A DNA stretch of 5,941 nt from Phycisphaerales bacterium (GCA_020427625.1 JAGQOI010000406.1:1-5941), one strand, 5' to 3'; positions 1 to 5,941 are shown, counted from the first letter of the stretch. Program-made: numbers and translations. The notes: a model not told the origin generated them from the letters alone.

Positions 1-1
1 A

Positions 2-1498
2 TTCCACTTCACCGACATCACGTTCGCGGCGGGCGTCGGCGACACCGGCGACGGCGCCGGCTGTGCCTGGGCGGATTACGACCTCGACGGGCACCTCGAT
101 CTGTACGTCGCCAACATGCACGGTCCCAACCGTCTGTACCGCAACCTCGGCGGCGGCGTGTTCACCGACGTCGCGCCGGCCCTCGGCGTCGACGAGCCGG
201 ACGACGACACCTTCCAGGCATCGTTCTTCGACTACGATCGCGACGGCGACGCCGACCTCTACTGCGCCAACGCGCACGGCCAGTACTGCGACCAACTCCC
301 GTTCCACAATCGACTCTACGAGAACGTCGGCGGCACCTTCGTCGACGTCACCGAAGCCGCGGGTGTCGAGGCGTGCGTCGACTCGATGTCCATCGGCATC
401 GGCGATCTCGACGGCAACGGGTGGCCGGACCTCTACATCACGAACGGACCGTGGGGGAACGCCCTCCTGCTCAACCAGGGCGACGGCACGTTCACCCAGA
501 GCGAGGTCGAAGCCGGCGTCGGCTCGTACGTCATGGGCTGGGGCGCCGTCTTCTTCGACGCCGATCACGACGGACACACGGACCTCTACGTCTGCAGCGG
601 CAACGCGCCGAACCGGCTCTACCGACACGACGGCGCGTTTCCCTGCACCGACGTCGCGACCGACCTCGGCGTCGACCTCGGCGGATTCTCGTACACCGTC
701 GCGACCGCCGACATCGACGACGACGGCGACCTCGACCTGCTCGTCCAGAACGCCGACGAGCCGCTGCGCCTCTTCGTGAACCACGCCGATCCCGCCCGCG
801 CCTGGGCGAAGTTCGACATCGTCGGCGAGGGCGCCGCCCGCCACGCGATCGGCGCCGTCATCGACGTCCGCTGCGGCGACGTCCATCGCGTCCGCGAGGT
901 CGTCGCCGGCTGCAACTTCAAGAACCAGAACGACCTCGTCCAGCACGTCGGACTCGCCGATGCGCCGGTCGTGGACGAGATCACCGTCGTCTGGCCGGGC
1001 GGGACGACCCGCACCATGACCGGGCATCCCGTCGGACGCACCTGGACCGTCTATCCCCCGGACAAGCTCGGCGACGCCGACGGCGACGGCCAACGCACGC
1101 TCGCCGACTTCATCCACTTCATCGACTGCATGACGGCGGACGGCGAACTCCTGCCCGGCTGCGAGATGATGGACGACGACGGCGACGCCGACGTCGACCT
1201 CGATGATCTCGACGCCCTGCTCGAACGCTTCGACGAACCCGTCGCCGACTGCAACGGGAACGGGATTCCCGATCCCGTCGAGATCGCCTCCGGCGCGGCC
1301 GCGGACGACGACGGCGACGGCCTCATCGACGACTGCGACGCAACGCCCGCCGATCTCGACGGCGACGGCGATGTCGATGCCGCCGATCTCGCGACGCTCC
1401 TCGCCGCCTGGGGCACCGCGGACGCGAACGCCGACCTCGACGGCAGCGGCGTCGTCGACGCGCCCGACCTCGCCATGCTGCTCGCCGACTGGACCTGA
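2..1498 (+). CDS. FG-GAP/VCBS propeller protein with ASPIC/UnbV domain and two C-terminal dockerin-like modules (CRTAC1-like), 5'-partial
   Basis: The reading frame is open from the left edge, so the N-terminus and any signal peptide lie outside the window; 498 residues are visible. Five calcium-binding FG-GAP/VCBS loops of the form DxDxDGxxD occur at visible residues 25-33, 77-85, 135-143, 186-194 and 237-245. They are spaced about 50 residues apart, as in beta-propeller blades, and are followed by 'NRLY' or 'LLLN' strands. Residues about 265-350 match the ASPIC/UnbV domain (AIGAV...CNFKNQ...HVGLADAP...VVWPGG). A first dockerin-like EF-hand pair lies at 358-369 and 391-402, a Cys-containing DCNGNGIPD/DDCD spacer at 416-446, and a second dockerin pair at 451-462 and 478-489, ending the protein at Trp-Thr. 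Known members with these domains are secreted, calcium-dependent and often adhesive; the ligand here is unknown. The dockerin end suggests surface anchoring or complex assembly (inference). The downstream gene is convergent, 3 bp away. Confidence 0.93.
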   Translation, partial: FHFTDITFAAGVGDTGDGAGCAWADYDLDGHLDLYVANMHGPNRLYRNLGGGVFTDVAPALGVDEPDDDTFQASFFDYDRDGDADLYCANAHGQYCDQLPFHNRLYENVGGTFVDVTEAAGVEACVDSMSIGIGDLDGNGWPDLYITNGPWGNALLLNQGDGTFTQSEVEAGVGSYVMGWGAVFFDADHDGHTDLYVCSGNAPNRLYRHDGAFPCTDVATDLGVDLGGFSYTVATADIDDDGDLDLLVQNADEPLRLFVNHADPARAWAKFDIVGEGAARHAIGAVIDVRCGDVHRVREVVAGCNFKNQNDLVQHVGLADAPVVDEITVVWPGGTTRTMTGHPVGRTWTVYPPDKLGDADGDGQRTLADFIHFIDCMTADGELLPGCEMMDDDGDADVDLDDLDALLERFDEPVADCNGNGIPDPVEIASGAAADDDGDGLIDDCDATPADLDGDGDVDAADLATLLAAWGTADANADLDGSGVVDAPDLAMLLADWT

Positions 1499-1501
1499 AC
1501 G

Positions 1502-2431
1502 TCAACGACCGTAGAGATCGGCCAACGCGCCGTCGAGGTCCGGAAAGTCGAACGCAAACCCAGCCTCGCGCAGCCGCCGCGAGACACAGTACCGACCGTA
1601 CAACGCGAGTTCCGGATCCGTCCGCAACACCAGGGCGGCTCCGAGCCGGACGAGCGGCGCCGGCGACGGCAGCCCGAGCGGCATGCCGATCGCGCGACGG
1701 AGCGCCCGCATGAACGTCGCGTTCGACACCGGGTTCGGCGCCGTCGCGAGGTACGCCCCGACCATGGTCTCATCGTCGATCGCGCGCTCGAAGAGACGAT
1801 TCATGTCGCGCTCGTGAATCCAGCTCATGCCCTGGCGCCCGTGACCGACGCGCCCGCCGAGTCCCCAGCGGGCGAGCATCGCCAGGCGGGTCATCGCACC
1901 GCCGGCGCGCCCGAGCACGAAACTCGTGCGCAGCACGACGCCGCGCATCGGCGGCCGGAGCGCCGCCTCGAACGCTTCTTCCCAGGCCGCGCCGACCGTC
2001 GGAGCGAGCCCGTACCCGAAGGCCGCGTCCTCGTCGCATCGGACCTCCGGCGGATCGCCGTAGCGGTGGGCGGTGCTCATCTGCACCCAGACCGGCGGCG
2101 GCGCGGCGAGCTCGCGCGTCGCCAGGCCGAGGACCCGCGTCGCCTCGACGCGTGAGCGCAGGATCTCGTCGCAATGATCGGGCGTCTTCACGCAGTCGAC
2201 GGTGCGCCCGGCAAGGTTCACGACGGCCGACGCGCCGTCCAGTTCCGTCACCCACGGTCCGAGCGTCCGCGCGTCCCAGGTCACGTGACGTGATGCCCCG
2301 TCGCCCGTCGGCGCATGCCGGGACAACAGCGTGCACGCCCTCCCCTGCGCCGCGAGATGCGCCGCGAGGCCGCGACCGAGAAACCCGCTCCTTCCGGCGA
2401 TCACCACCGGGCCGTCGTTGTGCGTCGGCAT
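1502..2431 (-). CDS. TIGR01777/DUF1731-family SDR epimerase-like protein
   Basis: This is a 309-residue protein of the extended short-chain dehydrogenase/reductase superfamily, in the TIGR01777 group (relatives include E. coli YfcH). It is a predicted cytoplasmic NAD(P)-binding protein whose substrate is not known. The N-terminal Rossmann motif is at residues 12-19 (AGRSGFLG). Further family landmarks are VNLAGR at 71-76, SRVEATR at 93-99, an STAHRYGD segment at 119-126 in place of the family's SA-GYYG, LRTSFVLGR at 167-175, GLGGRVGHGRQGMSWIH at 190-206 and APNPVSNATF at 231-240. A C-terminal DUF1731 segment lies at about 255-305 (AGFAFDFPDL). Length is normal for the family. The Met at 2431 was chosen because it sits just before the first beta strand; the longer upstream reading would run into the divergent ene-reductase gene and shows no homology. 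No Shine-Dalgarno is visible. The 'NLAGRTVDC...' variant places it in a subgroup distinct from YfcH, by my recollection of family sequences. Confidence 0.92.
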   Translation of the reverse strand: MPTHNDGPVVIAGRSGFLGRGLAAHLAAQGRACTLLSRHAPTGDGASRHVTWDARTLGPWVTELDGASAVVNLAGRTVDCVKTPDHCDEILRSRVEATRVLGLATRELAAPPPVWVQMSTAHRYGDPPEVRCDEDAAFGYGLAPTVGAAWEEAFEAALRPPMRGVVLRTSFVLGRAGGAMTRLAMLARWGLGGRVGHGRQGMSWIHERDMNRLFERAIDDETMVGAYLATAPNPVSNATFMRALRRAIGMPLGLPSPAPLVRLGAALVLRTDPELALYGRYCVSRRLREAGFAFDFPDLDGALADLYGR

Positions 2432-2437
2432 GGCCGT

Positions 2438-2466
2438 ACGGTAGATCGCCGCCCGTGGAGCGTCCA
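2438..2466 (-). promoter_or_regulatory. Candidate promoter for the SDR gene, leaderless geometry
   Basis: Read on the minus strand, a -35-like TGGACG (2466-2461) is followed by a 17-nt spacer and a -10-like TACCGT (2443-2438). Six nucleotides then separate it from the ATG at 2431. TGGACG matches TTGACA at 4 of 6 positions, and TACCGT fits the TAnnnT form. The spacing would put the transcript start at or next to the ATG, consistent with the absence of a ribosome binding site. This is pattern matching only; in GC-rich DNA such matches can arise by chance. Confidence 0.35.
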
Positions 2467-2479
2467 GCGCGACGCGCGG

Positions 2480-2507
2480 TTGACGGGCCGGATCCGTTGA
2501 CGATGAT
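2480..2507 (+). promoter_or_regulatory. Candidate promoter for the ene-reductase gene
   Basis: A TTGACG hexamer (2480-2485, 5 of 6 matches to the sigma70 -35 consensus) is followed by a 16-nt spacer and GATGAT (2502-2507, 4 of 6 matches to TATAAT). Nine nucleotides then lead to the ATG at 2517. A second TTGACG lies at 2497-2502, but it is too close to the gene to act as its -35. The elements lie in the 85-bp spacer shared with the divergent SDR gene. No purine-rich ribosome binding site precedes the ATG, so a very short or absent leader is likely. Confidence 0.4.
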
Positions 2508-2516
2508 GGCCGGACC

Positions 2517-3605
2517 ATGACGCACCTGTTCTCACCCTTCGAACTGCGGTCCGTGACGCTGCGGAATCGCATCGTGCTCTCGCCGATGTGCCAGTACGTG
2601 AGCGACGACGGATTCGCGAACGACTGGCATCTCGTCCACCTCGGCGCCCGCGCGATCGGCGGCGTCGGACTGGTCATGACGGAGGCGACCGCCGTCGAGC
2701 CACGCGGGCGCATCACCCCCCACTGTCTCGGCCTCTGGTCCGACGAGCACGTCCCGATGCTGCGCCGGATCACGTCGTTCATCACCGAGCGCGGCTCCGC
2801 GCCGGGCATCCAGCTCGCGCATGCCGGCGTCAAGGCCTCCCGCTACCGGCCGATCCATCCGACGCCGAACGCGTACGTCCCCATCGACGACGGCGGCTGG
2901 CTGCCCGTGGGACCGACCGCGAAGCGCTTCGCCGACGACGGACCCGCGCCCCAGGCGCTCGACGTCGACGAACTCCGCGCGATCCGCGGGTCGTTCGTGC
3001 AGGCGGCGACCCGCGCCGTCGCGGCCGGGTTTCGCGTCATCGAACTGCACTTCGCGCACGGCTATCTCGGACACAGTTTCCTGTCCCCGCTCATGAACGA
3101 GCGCACCGACGCCTACGGCGGACCGTTCGATCACCGGGTGTCGTTTCTCCTCGAAACCGCCGCGGCGGTCAGGGCCGCGATGCCCGACGACCTGCCCCTG
3201 CTCGTCCGACTGTCCTGCACCGACTGGGTCGACGGCGGGTGGACGATCGAGGATTCGGTCGAGGTCGCGCGGCGGCTCCTGACCATGGGCGTCGATCTCA
3301 TCGACTGTTCGAGCGGCGGCGCCGTTCGTCGGGCGCCGATCCCGGTCGGGCCCGACTACCAGGTCCCGCTCGCCGAGCAGATCCGGCGCGAGTCGGGCAT
3401 GCCGACCGGCGCCGTCGGCCTGATCACCGAGGCGGCGCAGGCGAATGCGATCGTCCGCGACGGCCGCGCCGACCTCGTGTTCCTCGGTCGCCAGTTGCTG
3501 CGCGAGCCGTTCTGGCCGCTCCGGGCGTGGGTCGATCTCGACGCGGAGGGGCCGGCGCCGATCGCGCGCGAGTACGCGTGGGCGCTCGCCGAGACGCGGC
3601 GCTGA
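2517..3605 (+). CDS. Old Yellow Enzyme-family NADH:flavin oxidoreductase (XenA/YqjM-like ene-reductase)
   Basis: This 362-residue FMN-dependent TIM-barrel protein is expected to reduce activated C=C bonds of enones and other electrophiles with NAD(P)H in the cytoplasm. Its length matches Pseudomonas XenA rather than the shorter Bacillus YqjM. Visible family marks are LRNRIVLSPMCQY at 15-27, with Cys25 and Tyr27 at the positions of the redox-tuning Cys and the active-site Tyr of the 'thermophilic-like' class. GIQLAHAG follows at 97-104 (Gln99, flavin contact), then ELHFAHGYLG at 176-185 with the substrate-binding pair His178/His181 and Tyr183. Other marks are RTDAYGG at 196-202, Arg231, CSSGG at 264-268, TGAVG at 297-301 and the phosphate-binding LGRQLLR at 323-329. 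The C-terminal YAWAL (353-357) resembles the XenA tail that reaches into the neighbouring subunit. Two oddities: HAGVKA replaces the usual HAGRKA, and Val300 stands where XenA has Trp. It is divergent from the SDR gene and 45 bp ahead of the peptidase gene. The physiological substrate is unknown. Confidence 0.95.
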   Translation: MTHLFSPFELRSVTLRNRIVLSPMCQYVSDDGFANDWHLVHLGARAIGGVGLVMTEATAVEPRGRITPHCLGLWSDEHVPMLRRITSFITERGSAPGIQLAHAGVKASRYRPIHPTPNAYVPIDDGGWLPVGPTAKRFADDGPAPQALDVDELRAIRGSFVQAATRAVAAGFRVIELHFAHGYLGHSFLSPLMNERTDAYGGPFDHRVSFLLETAAAVRAAMPDDLPLLVRLSCTDWVDGGWTIEDSVEVARRLLTMGVDLIDCSSGGAVRRAPIPVGPDYQVPLAEQIRRESGMPTGAVGLITEAAQANAIVRDGRADLVFLGRQLLREPFWPLRAWVDLDAEGPAPIAREYAWALAETRR

Positions 3606-3616
3606 CCGCCCCGACT

Positions 3617-3644
3617 TTCGCGCGCCGCCGCCGTGTCCTACCCT
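3617..3644 (+). promoter_or_regulatory. Candidate promoter for the S9 peptidase gene, leaderless geometry
   Basis: In the 45-bp gap after the ene-reductase stop, a TACCCT hexamer (3639-3644, TAnnnT form) lies six nucleotides before the ATG at 3651. This is the same spacing as TACCGT before the SDR gene. A weak -35-like TTCGCG lies at 3617-3622, with a 16-nt spacer and only 3 of 6 consensus matches. No Shine-Dalgarno sequence is visible in the gap, and no convincing terminator. Read-through from the ene-reductase gene is therefore also possible. Confidence 0.33.
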
Positions 3645-3650
3645 GCGGAC

Positions 3651-5941
3651 ATGCGCTCATCACTCCCCGTCGTGCTGCTGCTGCTCGTCGTCGCCCTCGG
3701 CGCGTCCGCGGATCGACTCGTCCTCAACGAGCGCGTCGAGACGACGTGGCTCGGCGCCGATGCGCTCGCGATCCGTCTCGAGACCGCCGACGGCTGGCGC
3801 TACGAACACGTCCACGCGCCGACCGGCGAGCGCCGTCCGCTGTTCGACCACGCCCGCCTCGCCGCCGATCTCGCCGGCCCGCTCGGCCGTGACGTCGACG
3901 CGACACACCTGCCCATCCTTCGCATCGAGTCCCGCGACGGACACGCGACGCTGCTCGTGGAAGGCGCGGCTCACGTCTGGGCGGTCGATCCCGACACGGG
4001 TGTCGCCGCCGCGGGTCCGCGCCTCGAAGACGCCGGCTTCGGGCTCCGACCGATCCGCCGCGAGCGTCCGAGTCGACAGACCGGTCCGACGACCGAGATC
4101 CGGTTCGTGAACCGGACGGCCGCGCCGGTCCACGTGTTCTGGATCGACGCCTCGGGCGAGTCGAAGTCCTACGGGACGATCGAGGCGGGCGGCACGCGGG
4201 CACAGCACACGTTCGCCGGGCACGTGTGGCGGATCACGAACGAGGACGAGCGCACGATCGCGGTCTTCGTCGCGGAACCCGCGGTCGGCGTCGCGGTCAT
4301 CGACGGCGGGACATCGGGCGACGATGCGGACGCGCCGCCGCGCTCGCGGCGCGACGCGCAGACGTCTCCCGACGGGCGCTACCGCGTCCGCTTCGCGCAC
4401 GACAACGTCGTCCTCGTCGCGACCGACGGCGGCGAGGAGCGGGCGCTCACGACCGACGGCGGGACCGACGACGCCTACGTCGGGCCCGTGCACTGGTCCC
4501 CGGACTCCGCGCACGTCGTCGTCATGCAGCGTCGGGCCGGCGATCGTCGGCGCGTCGCGTACATCGAGTCGTCGCCCCGCGACCAGCTCCAGCCGAAACT
4601 CCACGAGTACGACTACCTGAAGCCCGGCGACCGGATCCCGCAGGCGCGTCCGCGCCTCTTTGCGACGCCGTCACTGGCGGACGCACGGGCCGTCGCCGTC
4701 GACGACGCGCTCTTTCCGAACCCGTGGAGCATCGATCGCGTCCACTGGCAGCCGGACGGACGGGCGTTCTCGTTCCTCTTCAACGCGCGCGGCCACCAGG
4801 CGATGCGTCTGCTCTCCGTCGACGCGTCGAACGGCGCCGTGCGCGCGATCATCGACGAACCGATCACGACGTTCTTCGACTACTCGCAGAAGACGTTCCT
4901 CCGTCACCTCGACGACACCGGTGAAGTGCTGTGGATGAGCGAGCGGGACGGATGGAACCATCTGTTCGTCGTCGATGCCGCCCGGAACGAAGTCATGCGC
5001 TGCGTGACGCCCGGGCCGTGGGTCGTCCGCGCCGTCGTGTCCGTCGACGACGCGGCCCGGACGGTGCTCGTCCGCGCGATGGGTCTGCATCCGGACCAGG
5101 ATCCGTACCACGAACACCTCGCTCGGGTGGACCTCGACACCGGCGCGATCGTCGCCCTGACGGACGGCGACGGCACGCATGAGGTCGAGTTCTCGCCGGA
5201 CGGCGACTACCTCGTCGCGCGATGGTCGCGGGTCGACCATCCGCCGGTGACGGAACTCCGACGCGCGACGGACGGCGGGCTCGTCGCGACGCTGGCGGAG
5301 GCGGACTGGTCGGGTCTGCGCGAGACCGGGTGGCGTCCGCCGCGCCGATTCGTCGCGAAGGGGCGCGACGGCGTGACGGACATCTGGGGCGTCGTGCATG
5401 CGCCGCACGATCTCGGCGCCGACGAGCGTCTGCCGGTGGTCGAGCAGATCTACGCCGGGCCGCACGGCGCGCACGTGCCGAAGTCGTTCCGGCGGCACTT
5501 CGGGGCGCAGGCGGTCGCCGACCTCGGGTTCTTCGTCGTGCAGATCGACGGCATGGGCACGAACTGGCGATCGAAGGCGTTTCACGACGTGTGCTGGCGG
5601 AACCTCGGCGACGCGGGGTTTCCGGACCGGATCGCGTGGATCAAGGCCGCGGCCGACGCGGATCCGCGCCTCGATCTCGGCGCCGGCGTCGGGATCTACG
5701 GCGGTTCGGCGGGCGGGCAGAACGCGATGCGGGCGCTCATCGCGCACCACGACTTCTACACCGTCGCCGCCGCCGACTGCGGATGTCACGACAACCGCAT
5801 GGACAAGATCTGGTGGAACGAGGCGTGGATGGGCTGGCCGATCGGGCCGCACTACGCGGAGCAGTCGAACGTGACGAATGCGCACCGGCTGACGGGCAAG
5901 TTGTTGTTGGTTGTCGGGGCGTTGGACCGCAACGTGGACCC
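3651..5941 (+). CDS. Exported S9 (DPP4-like) serine peptidase with an embedded VHL beta-like domain, 3'-partial
   Basis: The frame stays open to the right edge (763 residues visible). Residues 1-20 form a signal peptide: Arg2, a Leu/Val-rich core at 5-16 and an Ala18-Ser-Ala20 cleavage site, which supports this ATG over a GTG at 3633. Residues 21-146 resemble the start of an S9 propeller, about 147-215 match the VHL beta domain, and about 240-560 are DPP4_N-like propeller strands (HWSPDS, HWQPDG, EFSPDG). The alpha/beta hydrolase domain begins near 570. YAGPHG gives Tyr601, equivalent to the oxyanion Tyr547 of human DPP4. GGSAGG at 684-689 gives the nucleophile Ser686, and GALDRNV gives Asp759 with Asn761 (DPP4 Asp708/Asn710). 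The catalytic His should lie just beyond the window. The family hydrolyses peptides, often after Pro or Ala. Action in the periplasm or outside the cell is inferred from the signal peptide. The Glu-Glu motif of true dipeptidyl peptidase IV is not visible, so exact specificity is open. Confidence 0.93.
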   Translation, partial: MRSSLPVVLLLLVVALGASADRLVLNERVETTWLGADALAIRLETADGWRYEHVHAPTGERRPLFDHARLAADLAGPLGRDVDATHLPILRIESRDGHATLLVEGAAHVWAVDPDTGVAAAGPRLEDAGFGLRPIRRERPSRQTGPTTEIRFVNRTAAPVHVFWIDASGESKSYGTIEAGGTRAQHTFAGHVWRITNEDERTIAVFVAEPAVGVAVIDGGTSGDDADAPPRSRRDAQTSPDGRYRVRFAHDNVVLVATDGGEERALTTDGGTDDAYVGPVHWSPDSAHVVVMQRRAGDRRRVAYIESSPRDQLQPKLHEYDYLKPGDRIPQARPRLFATPSLADARAVAVDDALFPNPWSIDRVHWQPDGRAFSFLFNARGHQAMRLLSVDASNGAVRAIIDEPITTFFDYSQKTFLRHLDDTGEVLWMSERDGWNHLFVVDAARNEVMRCVTPGPWVVRAVVSVDDAARTVLVRAMGLHPDQDPYHEHLARVDLDTGAIVALTDGDGTHEVEFSPDGDYLVARWSRVDHPPVTELRRATDGGLVATLAEADWSGLRETGWRPPRRFVAKGRDGVTDIWGVVHAPHDLGADERLPVVEQIYAGPHGAHVPKSFRRHFGAQAVADLGFFVVQIDGMGTNWRSKAFHDVCWRNLGDAGFPDRIAWIKAAADADPRLDLGAGVGIYGGSAGGQNAMRALIAHHDFYTVAAADCGCHDNRMDKIWWNEAWMGWPIGPHYAEQSNVTNAHRLTGKLLLVVGALDRNVD
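4089..4295 (+). other. VHL beta-like domain within the S9 peptidase
   Basis: Residues about 147-215 of the peptidase align without gaps to human pVHL from about position 71 on. Matching landmarks (pVHL / here) are F76/F152, N78/N154, R79/R155, W88/W164, G93/G169, E94/E170, Y98/Y174, G104/G180, R107/R183, H110/H186, G114/G190, H115/H191 and W117/W193; S111 is Thr187. W88, Y98, S111, H115 and W117 form the hydroxyproline pocket in pVHL. The Elongin-binding alpha domain of pVHL is absent; the chain returns to propeller sequence after an acidic and then arginine-rich linker (about 220-236). The pVHL numbering is from memory of the human protein. Confidence 0.85.

Noticed and set aside
236..1381. 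Repeated CGACGGCGACG words that look like iterons or a repeat array
   Set aside because: All copies are in frame and encode the DxDGDxD calcium loops of the FG-GAP and dockerin repeats. Spacing follows protein repeats, not a CRISPR or origin pattern.
1490..1520. Bidirectional terminator between the convergent genes 1 and 2
   Set aside because: Only 3 bp separate the stop codons. I see no stable inverted repeat with T-runs on either side.
2432..2833. N-terminal extension of the SDR gene on the minus strand
   Set aside because: The frame is open further upstream, but the extra residues overlap the start of the divergent ene-reductase gene and show no family similarity. The Met at 2431 starts right before the Rossmann fold.
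3594..3612. Possible terminator around GGCG-CTGAC-CGCC after the ene-reductase
   Set aside because: The stem is only four pairs with no following T-run, which is expected by chance in DNA this GC-rich.
2588..3892. 434-codon plus-strand frame overlapping the ene-reductase
   Set aside because: It is a second frame of the ene-reductase gene continuing into the peptidase gene. The product is mostly Arg, Pro and Ala with no domain.
3660..4604. Open frame of 314 codons on the minus strand
   Set aside because: It is antisense to the peptidase signal peptide, VHL-like domain and propeller start. Its composition is dominated by Arg, Val and Asp and no motif is seen.
4671..5885. Long open frame (404 codons) on the minus strand
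   Set aside because: It lies opposite the S9 peptidase, which has clear family motifs throughout. The antisense protein is rich in Arg, Val and Asp with no recognisable domain, as expected of a shadow frame in GC-rich DNA.

Overview
The window is strongly GC-rich, and third codon positions are almost always G or C. Four protein genes fill nearly all of it. Two are cut by the window edges. I see no rRNA, tRNA, CRISPR array, insertion sequence or phage gene. The best clue to the host is the C-terminus of the first protein: paired dockerin-type calcium loops, a 'DCNGNGIPD' spacer and an ending in 'LLADWT'. That combination is typical of secreted proteins of Planctomycetota, especially Phycisphaerae-like lineages. 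The lack of Shine-Dalgarno sequences before the three visible starts fits this. The assignment is an inference from protein style, not from a marker gene.

Layout: (1) 2-1498 (+), 5'-truncated: a secreted FG-GAP/VCBS beta-propeller protein with an ASPIC/UnbV domain (CRTAC1-like) and two dockerin-like modules. (2) 1502-2431 (-): an SDR-family NAD(P)-dependent epimerase-like protein of the TIGR01777/DUF1731 group, convergent with gene 1 and separated from it by 3 bp. (3) 2517-3605 (+): an Old Yellow Enzyme-family ene-reductase (XenA/YqjM-like), divergent from gene 2 across an 85-bp spacer. (4) 3651-5941 (+), 3'-truncated: an exported S9 (DPP4-like) serine peptidase with a domain that aligns without gaps to the beta domain of the human von Hippel-Lindau protein.

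The genes do not form an obvious pathway. Genes 2 and 3 are a divergent pair of cytoplasmic nicotinamide/flavin oxidoreductases and might be co-regulated. Genes 1 and 4 are extracytoplasmic: a large adhesion or anchoring-style protein and an exported peptidase. The most interesting observation is the VHL-like domain in gene 4. All but one of the residues that form the hydroxyproline pocket of pVHL are kept at identical spacing, and the exception is a Ser-to-Thr change. This suggests a peptidase with a built-in module for binding hydroxyproline-like or other peptide ligands. A second theme is that candidate -10 elements lie only 6-9 nt before three start codons, which suggests leaderless or near-leaderless transcripts.
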